Assembly: GCA_015680905.1 (NCBI GenBank)
Contig: CM027378.1
Span: 90,115,501-90,179,500, forward strand
Length of the DNA: 64,000 bases
Direction of reading: 5' to 3'
Source of the DNA: Coptis chinensis
Taxonomy: Eukaryota; Streptophyta; Magnoliopsida; Ranunculales; Ranunculaceae
How positions within the stretch are numbered: position 1 is the first letter of the stretch; each line of letters opens with the position of its first letter. The translations under genes and the position numbers were made by a program. Below the pieces are notes generated by a model that was given only the letters and a program-made list of their open reading frames with translations, ran no database searches and was not told the DNA's origin. Shown here piece by piece: positions 1 through 11,279 of the stretch.

Positions 1-5
1 TCCAC

Positions 6-147
6 TACTTTTTGGTGCATGGAGAGAGGTGTTGAAAACGCAAACTTCATGACTTTTTGGTGCATGGAGAGAGGTGTTGAAAATGCAAACTCCATGACTT
101 TTTGGTGCATGGAGAGAGGTATTGAAAACGCAAACTCCATGACTTTT
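6..147. repeat. 45-bp tandem repeat, about three copies
   Basis: Three head-to-tail units of 45 bp begin near 6, 51 and 96, each with the core TTTTTGGTGCATGGAGAGAG. They differ at only a few positions. The array may continue left of the window. Confidence 0.9.
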
Positions 148-363
148 GAATTTGTATATGTTTTGTATAGTTGAGCCTTCATATCAACTGTTTGTCTTTA
201 AGAATGGTAACTGAGTAATTGATATATATATATTATTTTTGACTAACTAACTGAATGAAAATAAAGAACTATTGAATAATGCATTTTATTGATGATTGAT
301 AATCTGAAAAACAAAAGAAGATTACTTCAAGGACCAGTTCTAAGGAACTGTCGACCCAAACTA
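148..363. other. AT-rich spacer, no gene seen
   Basis: Low-complexity AT-rich sequence between the tandem repeat and the C-terminal end of the retrotransposon pol reading frame. I see no integrase coding here, so the element appears cut off at this side. Confidence 0.5.
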
Positions 364-2173
364 CTAATTGTCTGGCTTGATAAAAACACATCCTAATCCA
401 GAGTCGGATTTGTTGTGTGAGTCGTCCGTGTAAACCATCCATGAATCGGGTGATGGGGCCGTAAGATTTGTTGGGCCTTCCTCGCCCCCAACTGATGGCG
501 CTCCACTAGAGATACCTTCGTCTTGGTTGACTTCAGGGATGAAATCGTTGATAGGGAAATCTGCCATTTGGGATGCAAGTGCATGACCCTTTTCTGAAAC
601 GCAAAGTGCAAAATTGATGCTATAAGCACTTAAGTAGATGTCCCATTCCGCGAGTCTACTTGATTCCTGGGCACTTCGGAAAACTTTGCGTAGAGGATAT
701 TCCGTGTATACTTTGACCAGTCTCCCTTGGAAATACGGCTTGAGGCGTCTGGCAGCATGAACTAACGCTAGAGCAATTTTTTCAATTCTCGAATATTTGC
801 TTTCCGCCCCCGTTAGTGTTTTACTAATGAAAAAGATCGGACGACCGTCTTCTCTATCGATGAGCAGGACTGCACTTACTGCAGTATCTATAGCGGCCAA
901 GTAAGCTCCAACAGGTTGCCCTGTAGTTGGGCTAGCCAAGATTGGTGGCGAGACCAGGTAGTTCTTGATTGATTGAAAGGCATTTTCACAATCATCATTC
1001 CACCTTGCTGAGTCTTTTAACGTCTGAAAGAAAGGACGACACCGATCCGAGTACTTAGAGATGAAACAATTTAGTGCTGCTAAGCGCCCTGTGAGCTGTT
1101 GAATCTCCTTTTTTGTTTTTGGAGAGGGCATGACTTGAATGGATCGGATCTGTTCTGGGTTAGCTTCGATGCCTCGACGAGTCATCAAATACCCTAGAAA
1201 TTTCCCTGATATCAGTCCGAAAGCACATTTCAAAGGATTTAGCCGCATGTTGAATTCATCAATTTTGTCAAAAACTGATTGTAAGTCAGAGATGTGATCT
1301 CCACTGTGTTTGGATTTTACAACCATGTCATCAATATAAGCCTCCATTGTCTTGCCCAACATATCTCCGAATATGGTGTCGATCATCCTCTGGTGCGTAG
1401 CCCCTACATTTTTTAAACCAAAAGGCATAACTTGGTAACAAAAAATCCCTTGGTTAAGTTATGAATGCAGTTGCTTCTTGGTCCTTCATAGCTAGTGGGA
1501 TCTGGTGGTAACCCGAATACGCATCCATAAATGATAATCGTGGGTAGCTAGACGTAGCATCCACCAATTCCAATATTCGTGGGAGAGGGTAGGGATGAAT
1601 CGGGCAAGCTTTGTTAAGGTTCGTGAAATCAATGCACACTCTCATTTTACCCTCTTTCTTGGGTACTGCAACCACATTAGACAACCACTGCGGATATGAA
1701 ATTGGCCGTATAAACTTAGTTGAGAGTAAACAATCAATTTCCTCTCTAACTTTAAGTTTTCTTTTTGTGGCCATGCCTAGGCTTCTGCTGAACTGGCTTG
1801 ATGGTAGGATCAATGTCAAGTGTGTGGCATGCAACTTCTGAGCTAATTCCTAGCATCTACTCGACTGACCAAGCAAAAATATTTTTGTTCTTTTTAGGAG
1901 TGCTACCATTTTCTTTTGTTCATTTTCCGGCAGTTCTACCGATATGAAAGTTGTTTCTCCGCCTAAATTCCCAATTTGAACTTCTAAGAGGCGGTCTATG
2001 GTCGGCGGTCCTTCATTTCTTGAACTAGCAGTGTAAATATTGTGTGGGACTGATTCTGATTTAGATACTTGTTGCGAATTACTGAGAATTGTATTTCCCC
2101 GCATATCCGACTGACGATATTCCTCCAAGACCTTTTCATGACAGCTGTGGGAAGCCATCTGATCGCCGCGCAC
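364..2173 (-). pseudogene. Tat-type pol: reverse transcriptase and RNase H, broken
   Basis: Two consecutive reading frames (1834-1454 and 1428-364) plus the upstream linker (2173-1850) encode a Ty3/gypsy reverse transcriptase followed by RNase H. Visible landmarks are the fingers/palm motif ending RVCIDFTNLNKACP, the MPFGLKN box and the intact catalytic YIDDM box at about 1335. After a short linker a second RNase H begins with WMVYTDDS and is cut off about 20 residues later. Breaks at about 1440 and 1845 separate the frames, so it cannot be translated as one protein. The truncated second RNase H could be a deletion or a nested junction. Confidence 0.88.
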
Positions 2174-2179
2174 CTTGCA

Positions 2180-2490
2180 AATTTTGTCAAGAGATGGGAA
2201 CTTTATTGCCTAGTGAAATGTAGAGACTACTGTGCCCATGCTGTGGAGCCAGTCCCTTCCTAGGATTGCATTGTAAGGGGATTTGCAATTCATCAAAAGG
2301 AATTCAATGTCGATTGACTTGTCCATTAGCGTGACTGGTAAAGAGACTCTTCATACTGGGGTTGTTGTTGTTCCGTCAAACCCAATGATTGGATTATTTT
2401 CTGCAATAATTAAATTTTCTGATAGCTGTATGTTATTGTAGCAACCTGCAAAAACGACACTGACAGAACTTCCAGTATCTATCATGATGC
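2180..2490 (-). pseudogene. Retrotransposon aspartic protease region, broken
   Basis: Between gag and reverse transcriptase on the minus strand, the frame reads an aspartic protease with an intact DTGSS active-site box near 2475 and a downstream NAILGRDWL motif near 2260, which is the usual protease-to-RT transition in Tat elements. At least two in-frame stops interrupt it. It would process the gag-pol polyprotein in an intact element. Confidence 0.75.
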
Positions 2491-2491
2491 G

Positions 2492-4738
2492 CTAAACTCG
2501 CCATAATCCAACGAAAGCTGAGATGACGACAGCATCATAATGAGGATGATGGACGCCAATTAGATCTCTATCACTAAAACATAAGGGACCAGGCTTTGTA
2601 GTTTCTGAACGAATTCCTTCAACAAAATTAATGTTATTGACGTGATAAAATTCACGCAAGAAACCGAACTTAGCTCGTTGTTCACACTTTTGCCTTGCTC
2701 GTGAAATGTCATTGATTTTGGCATGACCAGCTAGTATGACATTGTGGCTAGTCATTGCTAAATTTTGCTTCACAGTTTTTGAAAGCAAAAACTCGTCTAA
2801 TTGTCCCTTGTCGACTAGTCTTTGTATTTTTCCCTTAAGGGATCTGCACTCTTCTGTTTCATGGCCGAAATCATTGTGGAAGTGACACCAAAGATTTTTG
2901 TCACGTTTAGACTTAGTGTGTTCAGGTAAGGGCATCGGAGGAAAAAGTAAGTTGCGTCCCTTGATCTTCTCATATATCGCATCATACTTGGCATTTAATG
3001 GAGTGAGCTTCATTTTCTCACGAACTGTGTTAACATTTTCATATTTTTGTTGTTGTCCTTCCGATATGTTTTGCTTATGTTTTCCTTTACCTTCGTTTGA
3101 GTCTTTACTCCGAAATTCTTTATCTCTGGAAGCTTTTGATCTAACATCTTCCTCCACATTTGAACTGCATTGCGTTAAATTGCAAACAAATCGAACTTTG
3201 ATTGTGGGGTCCCGCAAAAGGAGTTGTAGATTCCGTTTTTATCAAAATAAACTCCTTCCTTGAATGCATGAATGATCATTACGTCAGGGACATCGGTGAC
3301 CTCTGCTTGTACTTGGTGGAAACGAATTACGAACTTTGCCAGTGCTTCATCCTTTTGTTGCTTGGTGTTAAGCAAGATGTTGACATCCTTAGGACGTGTC
3401 CAATTATGCTTAAACCGATCTGTGAACTGGTTTGCTAATTCATGGAATGACGCGATAGATTGAGCTAGCAAGCTGGAAAGCCAACGTAGAGCTTCTCCTT
3501 TTAATGTAGACGGAAAAAGTTTGCATAAGAGGGTCATCTCTGCGCCAGAGAATTAGCCTACTTTTAAACTCCATAATATGATCGTTCGGGTCACCTCCTG
3601 CTTCTTTGAACGTAGGAAGTTCTGGTTGTTTGAATCCTTCCTGATGCTCTACATTTTGTATCTTTAGGGAAAATCTCCCGACGACATCTTCGTTCATTGC
3701 AAGGTACTTCCATCGTGCATCAGCAACACCCACGTTGGTTATTGTTTTCTTGACAATGTCTTTGATTTGTTGTTCCGTGAATGGTGTGCCTGTGACTTCT
3801 AGATTTCCGATTTGAGGAGTAATTTCACCACGTTGCATCTCACAGTTTTGTCGCCCCCAACTATTGCTTGCTTCTATATTTGGCTGGTTATTTGGGTTGC
3901 GAGACCTATGCCGATAAAAAAGGCTAAGCTGTCGAACTGGGGAGGCGCTTCTTTGGTGTCGGTGTCGCCGTACTCTAGGCTGACCTTTGTTAACCTGTCT
4001 ATATTGGTTTGCTGCATTCAAGTCATGTCTAAGGTCATGTTGCAATTGCGTCTCGAGGAGGTCGATCTTTAGCGCCCAAAGATTGCGCCTTATGGTGGAT
4101 GTTGTCCACCTTTCTGATGCGCTATGATCAATCTTCAATGATCTTGTCATGTTATGACCACTGCTACGCCTAGTGTTTTTGGTATTTCGAGATCTGGATC
4201 GCCTTCTTGAATGGGATGTATGTCTGCTTGACCTTGAGTGATTCTGATGATGCTCAGGGACAGGCTCCAATGGATGGAATGTACCGTAATTAAATTGTAG
4301 TCGGTTGAATGCACTCCAATTTTCACCAGATCTGGGGGCTCTTGCCGGTGTGGAAGATGCAGCATCGGCGTCATCCCTTTGTACTTGCTTCCATTTGTCT
4401 AGTTGCTTCTGTAAGTAGTTGTTATGTTCTTTCTCTCTTCTGAATCTTTGACGCAACACTTCTAAAGGCACATCTTCATCTCCTATCTCCATATTCTCTG
4501 AATCCGCTTTGTTTGCCTCTAGATCTTGAGAATGAGTTATTGGAGCCTGAAGTCATGTACGTCTAGATCTGCGTTGTCGTGGCACCTGGAGGTTTGAAGG
4601 CTGAGCTTGCAGATCTGGAGCGACTGGTTGATTCATCAAGGTCTGACTAGTCGGAACTTCGGGATTGGGTAAATTGTTTTCTTCTTCTTGTTGTAATCTT
4701 GCGTTCTTGCTCACTTGAGATCTTGTTGTTTTTACCAT
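2492..4738 (-). pseudogene. Retrotransposon gag polyprotein, frameshifted
   Basis: Three overlapping minus-strand frames (4738-4553, 4492-3440, 3537-2492) make up gag. The N-terminal part is Gln/Pro rich. The middle carries an Arg/Ser-rich stretch and the capsid-like segment with the conserved pattern around FKEAGGDPNDHI. The C-terminal part has a cysteine/histidine motif (CHFHNDFGHETEEC) typical of Tat gag proteins. The start at 4738 is the first Met of the leading frame and lies about 100 bp after the candidate primer site. At least two frameshifts are needed to join the frames. Confidence 0.8.
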
Positions 4739-4819
4739 TACCGAATCTTAGAAGAAAGAACGTGGACGAAGGTTTATTAGTAAGAACCACAGACAGTGCT
4801 AATTATGTTTGGGTAAGAA

Positions 4820-4836
4820 CTCGCCCAAACACACCA
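4820..4836 (-). other. Candidate primer-binding site
   Basis: On the minus strand the sequence TGGTGTGTTTGGGCGAG begins with TGG, as expected for a site pairing with a tRNA CCA end, and follows one base after a CA dinucleotide that could end the LTR. I cannot name the tRNA with confidence. Confidence 0.4.
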
Positions 4837-4837
4837 A

Positions 4838-5112
4838 TGGTTTCGTAAGGGAGGTTGTTGTAATGAATTATTGAGACTGTACCTTCAATGGCTGCCTACG
4901 TATCCAAATCGTTCTCTGAAATCAAGTCTCTCAAATGAACATAGTTCTTTGTTTCAAAGGAATTAGGTATTTATAGGATAATAATGAGAAATATCATTTC
5001 CTTAATTGCTAGAAAATCTTATGTAATTATGTAAAGTCTTAATATGGAAGCATATCTTGACAAATATATTTTCTAAATCTAAACCTGCTATATCTAGCTT
5101 ATGGTGCCATAA
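4838..5112 (-). repeat. 5' LTR fragment of the minus-strand Tat element
   Basis: AT-rich sequence immediately upstream (minus strand) of the candidate primer site, ending at 5113 where an unrelated LTR-like sequence begins with TGTAGCATCC. The partner 3' LTR is not in the window, so the LTR identity is inferred from position only. Confidence 0.45.
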
Positions 5113-5149
5113 TGTAGCATCCCAGTATTTTTAAAATAAAATTAACATT

Positions 5150-5404
5150 TATTTTAATTTAATTATTTATTTTCAAAATTATTTGGATTGAGTTCGGGAT
5201 CACGTGGGCTGGTTTTTTGGGCCGAGTGCGTGTTAGGCTTGGGTTGGGACCCAAGTATATAAACACATTGTTCTAGAGAATAGGGTTCATGGAGAATAAT
5301 AAAATAATGAAAATGGAGGCAGAGCTTGAAGCTTGTTTGCTGGAGGGTGGAGCGCGACGACTCGAACTCGGAGGAATTCGTAGGAGCTGTTCATACAGGT
5401 GAGT
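5150..5404 (+). promoter_or_regulatory. Promoter/leader module, copy 1
   Basis: Contains TATATAAA at 5256-5263, then AACACATTGTTCTAGAGAAT, an ATG with the context AAAATGGAGGCAG near 5313 and a consensus splice donor CAG/GTGAGTAG with GT at 5399. The same order and wording recurs at about 7645-7888, so this is a transcribed repeat leader and not chance. Confidence 0.65.
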
Positions 5405-6489
5405 AGCTATTTTGCTATTTCACCGGAATACAGAAACCGTTTTATTGTCTAATGTTTTCACTAAATTTTTACTGTTCATTACTCGGCGTCCTGTCGTGTT
5501 GTTAAAACTCGAACTCCGAAAATTGAGATTTAACTGTCCAAGCTTGATGGGCGTTAAGGGCAGTTAAAGTCCAATAGAGAAATCGTCATTTTTTTTACTT
5601 GTTTTCTCTGTTTGCACTTTTTTTTATTTACTGTGGTTTGGGTTTGGTGATTGAACTGTCGGTGGTAGTGGGGAGTTTGGGTGTTGCTTGAACCGTCAAG
5701 GACGTCGAGATGGAAATTAGAGGTGCTGCCAAAGCTTGAGAAGGCTTTAATGGCGCCGAACGCCATTACTGTCATACTGTGGGTTGAACCGTTATGTTTT
5801 TGGTTGTGATGAACTGTTTTGTGGATTGTTGTGTTGATTGTTTTGTTAAAGTGTGAGCGTGGGGATGTATATGGGGCAGTCGATTGGAGCTTGGAACAAG
5901 CTTTAATGGAGGCCGAAATTTCTCCCAGATCTAGTTTTGGGTAAATCTAGATTTAAGCATTTGAGGTTTTTGGTGTTAATTAAAGTGGTTTGGTTTTTCA
6001 TAATGAGTCAAACCGATATGAGGGAGAAGGGATTAGTGGTGGCCGGCGGTTTTGGTGGCTGTTGGTGGAGGGAGAAGATGAACAGTAACCGATTTTGGGC
6101 TTGGGCCTAATCGGTTGGGCCAAAAACATTAGCTGTTAACTTGTTATGGGCCAGTTCTAATTTTTGTTTCTATGGGCCGATTTTATTAGTGGATGGGCCA
6201 AAAATCTAATTTTGTTATGGGGCGGCTCACCTTAGTTTTCTTTGGGCCGGTTTCAGTTAAATTTTCGGGCCGAATCCAATTAAGTTTTGTTTGGGCCTTC
6301 TCCAATTAGTTTTTGGGCCAGTTCAGTCTAAAGTTTTGGGCCTGTTTCTAATATTGCTTGGGGCCAGTCCATAGGACTTAAAATAGATCTAATTGGGTCT
6401 TTAACTGTTTAGACTTTCGGGTTCTAAGGTTTGGGCTTGGCTAGCAGTTGGGTCCGAACCATTACCTTGGTCATGAGCTCATGAGCCAT

Positions 6490-6670
6490 GCACATTGACC
6501 TTAGCCATGAACCATGGCTATGACCCTGAACCTGTCGAACATGGAACGATAGTTTGACTTTGACCATGACATGTTGACTTTGACCTTTGACCATTGCATG
6601 TTGACTTTGACTTTGACTTTGACCGTTGATTTTGACCTTTGACTGTTGACTATGAAATGTTGACTTTTTC
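6490..6670 (+). promoter_or_regulatory. W-box cluster (about 14 TTGAC cores)
   Basis: Within about 180 bp the core TTGAC occurs about 14 times on the plus strand, mostly as TTGACT or TTGACC, the recognition core of WRKY factors. Many are spaced 6 bp apart (TTTGAC repeated). It sits in the LTR-like sequence between the two promoter modules. Confidence 0.6.
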
Positions 6671-7644
6671 CAGTTTTTCACATATTTGATTATATGGACA
6701 AATGTAGTAATAAAATATTGTCAAAAATTCTATAACCTTGTTTGTCATTATCTATTTAAGATTTGACGTGAGTAGTGTGTAAAACATGTAAATATTGGGC
6801 TTTGATTGTGGACTTTTGACTGCTTAATTGTGCTACGTGTTATGTGGTATATTGTATGGACAAATAAACTGTTAAAATGCTGTGGAAGCTAGTATAAATT
6901 TGGTTGTCATTATCTAAGAAAGATTTGACATTGATGTTGTGTATTTTTGACACGTGACGATATTGAGATGTTAGGAGACATTATATTCCTAATACGCTAT
7001 AATAAAAATGTTATGCGATACGTTTGGAGAAACGGTGATATTATATGATATGTTGGGATGTATATATTAAATGCAATATTTTTGGAGAAATAAAAGTAAA
7101 CGCTCCATTATTTTATTTATGAGATGCTAGTATAGTATTTGTGGATATTTGCCCACGGGATTGTGGCTTAGTGCAATAATATATTGGCACGTGAAAGTAT
7201 GACAGTGGTTATGAGATATAATTGAGATATTTCTAAATAGTGTGGCTTAGTGCAATAAGGTAATTGACCTGCACGTGATATAGTGGAATTATTATGAGTC
7301 ATAAATGGATGCCACTTGAATAAATTACGTAACGAAAATCCTAGAACCTGACTACCACAACTCATGTGATTTGGCCCTTTCGGCGTTTCAGTTAATCTGA
7401 ATGGCCTTCGGGCGTAAGTAATGTGATTGGCCCTCCTGGCGTTTCAGTAAAGCTGAATGACCCTCCTGGCGTAGCCGAATAGTGACTTGATTATTCCGTT
7501 CGCAAAATAGAACGAGACGCGCGATATTTTATGCCGAATAATGGCATTACTTACATAATGGCTTCCGTGTGAGGATTTACCTGGTGTGCGGCATCCCGCT
7601 CAGGGTAGTTACGCACGGAGTGGTACATTATGTAAGGGGGTACA

Positions 7645-7888
7645 TAATTAATTAAATTATTTATTTAAAAATCGGCGGATTGGATTTTGGATACGCGGGC
7701 CTGGTTTTTGGGCCCGAGTCTGTTTTGGGCTTGGGTTTCAGACCCAAGTATATAAACACATTGTTCTAGAGAATTGGGTTCTGGAAGAATAAAAAAATAT
7801 TAAAAATGGAGGCAGCTTGCTTGCTCGAGCGTTGGAGCGCGACGGCTCTGACTAGGAGGGATTCGTCGGGTTTTAATACAGGTGAGTA
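7645..7888 (+). promoter_or_regulatory. Promoter/leader module, copy 2
   Basis: Diverged duplicate of 5150-5404 with TATATAAA at 7749-7756, ATG near 7806 in the same AAAATGGAGGCAG context and splice donor CAG/GTGAGTAG with GT at 7882. The copy ends where the next element begins with TGATAAGAGCC. Confidence 0.65.
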
Positions 7889-7889
7889 G

Positions 7890-10800
7890 TGATAAGAGCC
7901 CAAAACTGTAGTTTTAACCCCTTAATAATCATACTGTTAGACCAATTATGTGAATAATAAGTAAGAGTTAACATTGATACGCGTTTTTATGCATTTAGGG
8001 CTTCAAAGTCCATTATGCGAGAAATGTACCACTTTAGCGAGATCTGAGCAAAAGTCGCCAGAACTCAAAAGCGTATCTTTGGACTCAGACCACCGAATTG
8101 GGCATACCTTATGTCAAAACGACCGGCTCGGAAAGAGCTTTGTAATGGTCAAGCCTTGACCCAATCAGAGGAGCAGAAGTAGACGAAAAGTCTGTGGAAG
8201 TTAACTGCAGTGAAGAGGCCTTTTGAATTTGAAAGAATTGGGTTTTGGGGCGATTCTCTCGGCCCAAACCCCGGCTCCAGCCCATGCACGAATTTTGGAT
8301 CTGAATGTATAAGAACAAAAGCTTAAGTCTTTGTTAATGGTAGATAAAGTAGTGAGAAAATAATAGTTAGCTTAGAATAGAAAGTAGCCATTAAAATAGC
8401 TTCTAGATCTAGTTTTATTTAATTGTTTTGATTAAGTATGCGGTTTCAATATCTAATTCATTTCATTAGATTAAACCTTGAATCTTGTTCTTCATTTGAT
8501 TAGATCAATAAAGTAGTATTCTTTATCCATTTCGATTTTGTCAATTCCAATTCTAGATCTAATTTCAATTCATGTCCTTAGTTCAATTTAGTCATTAAAT
8601 TAGATTTCATTATTGTTTAATTAAATAAATTTCAATGCTTTATATTATGTTTAGTTTTAATATAAATGGAAATGATTGCGGAATGATTCAAGGCTAAACC
8701 TCCATTAGAGGGTTGTGAAGCCTTGATGAAAGCTTGATTCCGATTATCGTTAGAAGTCGCCGTATTTTCTATTCCACTCTAGAAATGATTAGTTCACCAT
8801 GAGAATGGGTTTAATTGTTCACATGCTAGTTATGAATTGGTAGAAATGCCATGTATAATTAGGGATTAGGAATAACCAATTGTTGCGGCGATTCAATTCG
8901 GATTACTGACGATTCGTCGTTAGTGGATTAAGTTGAGTTATGGTGGAATCAATCCCCTCTAACTCCTTATCATAGAATCAACGTAGCATTCCTTAGTATT
9001 CGATAACCCGACTAGTTGCATCTTGTGGGTAGTTGCATCGTAGTATAATTCCCTTTAAAACTCTCATAGACTTAAAAGCGACTAGTTAGATTAGAAAACA
9101 TCCATGCTAGAGCACTAGGAGTGGAGCGAACTTGGTACTCCATTCTATTTCGATAGATTCGAGAGTTGAAGATTTGATAATTGAGATAGTAAAAGTTTTA
9201 GTTTTAGTTTACTTACGGATTGAATTCATCGTTCATTTCAGTAGGTAAACTACTCATTTTAAGTTATCAAATGCCCATTGCCATCTTAGTTGCACTTTAG
9301 CATTGTTTTCATAATAGAATTAGTAATTTTAAGTCCCATTTCACCCACCCACCCTTGTTTGATTCATCTTTGTGGTTGCCGTTTCAGTTTTGGAAAAATT
9401 CGAGGAAATATACAGCGCCAGCAAAGAAGAGAGAGCGGTAATTCTTCGCTATCTTTGGAACTCTGTTTATTTTCGAAGGCCTGGCCAAAGAAGCGCGACC
9501 AGCGCTAAGTTACTGGAATTTCGAATTTACTACGAAGGCGCTTCAAGATAGAGATGGCGCTTTTAGCTGAAATTTCCGGATTTTCCGCGGTTTGTTTGAA
9601 CTTTAAGTTGTCAAGTTTTTTGGTGTTCTATTCTCGATAAAAACCGAACAGCGTACACAAGGCGCTATTCATAAGCGAAGCAAGGACGCAATCAGGTATT
9701 CCTTTCTTCCACACCTCGCGATCTCCCGTTAGAGGTTTATACTAGTATATCGAGAATTGTTTGGAGTGTTGCATGTTTAGTTAAGCTCGACTTAGCCTTG
9801 CAAGAGATTAATGCGGCGAACAAAACACCTAACGTAAATACACAACAACATCAACAAACAAGTCTATCTAGTATACCACAAACTACACCTCTAGCTACTA
9901 TATCACACACCACCGATATAATGGGGAAGAAAAGAGACTCCTCTCTCCGGACTTCTACAAAGCCTTGGCGATAGCCCCAAATCTTGCATCGTTTCTAGCT
10001 TGGACCACCGGGGATTTGAGAATCCTCCAAATATTTTTAATTTGTTACCCGCTTTTCATGGTTTAGACCATGAAAAACCTTACCAAAGCTACGTCGTAGG
10101 ATTGAACAAGTCCTTATAACATTCCACCATCCTACGGTTGGTTGAACAAATTAAATTAAAGGGTATTCCCTTTCACCTTAGCCCGATAAGGCGGCGTCTT
10201 GATTAAGCGCCCTTGGCGCTAATTACGTGGACTTCGTGGGGCTAAACTTGTTGAAATTTGTTTATGGAACATTTTTACCCCCCTCAAAGACGGATGAGAT
10301 GCTTTCCAAGATTCATTTCTTTCGACAAAATCCTCATGAATCATTTTCGAGAGGCTTGGAATCGTTTCACCCGATCCTGCTTATAGAGTGTCCACACCAT
10401 AACCTAAGCAAAAGACCGTTAGTTCGTGCCTTTTTCAAAGGACTTCAACATCACCATAAAGGAAGTCCTTGACATAATGAATAGGGGGTAGTTTCTTAAG
10501 TAAAGGAGCCTCGGAGGCTTATAAAATTTTAGAGGATCAAACTAAAAGTTAAATAACAACTGGGGGTAGTGATGATATCCCCGCTCGGCTAGTTCTTCTT
10601 CCACAGTTAAGACTACCCGGTATGTTTGAGGTTAAATCAGATCCCGAGCTTAAAACTCTAATTGAATCCCTCACTAAAAAGGTAGATGCCATATCGTACA
10701 ACAAAACCAATCCCCGTTATGAATGTAAATTCAAGTCCATGTAGTTTCATTTGGAGTCCCTGAGCATCCGATTCCCATTTGTCCTATAGCCTATGAAACG

Positions 10801-11270
10801 GGCTTGTTCCATTAATAGTGAACCCTAAGCCCTTGGAGACAAAATCCCAACTTCGGTTGGCGGAATAACCAAAAGCGTCACACCTCAAGGGTACAATAAT
10901 CAATATGTTAGGCTACTGAAAGCTTTAACCAAGCCCCACTACGACACAAGCGGTGGGGGTAATTTTAATAATTATAACAACCAAGTGCAACTTACCGACA
11001 AGGTCAAGCACAAGGTCAAGGTAATTATAATAATTATAATACTAATAGAGGTATCGTTCGGTAAATAATAACTATCAAAATCCACCGATAAATAATTCAC
11101 GGGAAATAGTTCCATCCACCACAAGTGACCACTACACCCACCCGGATCGTCTTGACACCTTTATACAAGTGAGCAAAAACTTTTCCAAACCATGGCTCAA
11201 TCAATAACCACTACAATCGTAAATAATTTAACTTAACACCGATAATAATACTAGTAATGAATATGAAAAT
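7890..11270 (+). mobile_element. Decayed Athila-like Ty3/gypsy element
   Basis: A non-coding stretch of about 1.8 kb (7890-9660) starts with TGATAAGAGCC and ends with TACACA, followed by a GGCGC-containing sequence that could be a worn primer site, so it may be the 5' LTR. Downstream comes gag with the capsid pattern of the plant Athila lineage, then an Asn/Tyr-rich tail. Pol is absent; at about 11280 the sequence changes to copia-type coding. The LTR limits are inference. Confidence 0.6.
10030..10760 (+). pseudogene. Athila-like gag, broken
   Basis: Translated in shifting frames the region shows, in order, the FHGLDHEKPY block (about 10055), a block ending IKLKGIPFHLSP (about 10150-10180) and the segment with SKTDEML, ESFSRGLESF and a CPHH motif (about 10280-10450). 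These match the conserved order of Athila-type capsid proteins. The longest open piece is 10227-10472. Several stops and frameshifts make it non-functional. The product would have been the capsid protein packaging element RNA. Confidence 0.7.
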
Positions 11271-11279
11271 GTAGGTGAG

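Larger units (their letters stand above)
364..5112 (-). mobile_element. Truncated Ty3/gypsy retrotransposon, Tat type
   Basis: Reading on the minus strand, gag, protease, reverse transcriptase, RNase H and the start of a second, archaeal-type RNase H follow in order. The dual RNase H is the mark of the plant Tat lineage (Ogre/Retand group). Reading frames break several times. Pol stops inside the second RNase H at 364 and no integrase or 3' LTR follows, so the 3' half is missing. The 5' side (4838-5112) looks like LTR sequence cut at 5113 by another element. Confidence 0.85.
5113..7640 (+). repeat. LTR-like sequence (probable long gypsy LTR)
   Basis: Starts with TGTAGCATCCCAG, resembling the 5' ends of long plant gypsy LTRs. 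It holds a TATA box (5256-5263), a leader ending in a good splice donor, many TGGGCC motifs (about 6090-6370), a W-box cluster (6490-6670) and GGCGTTTCAG repeats (about 7370-7480). No coding region is visible. The retrotransposon it belonged to is not recognisable here, so the assignment rests on architecture. Confidence 0.5.
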
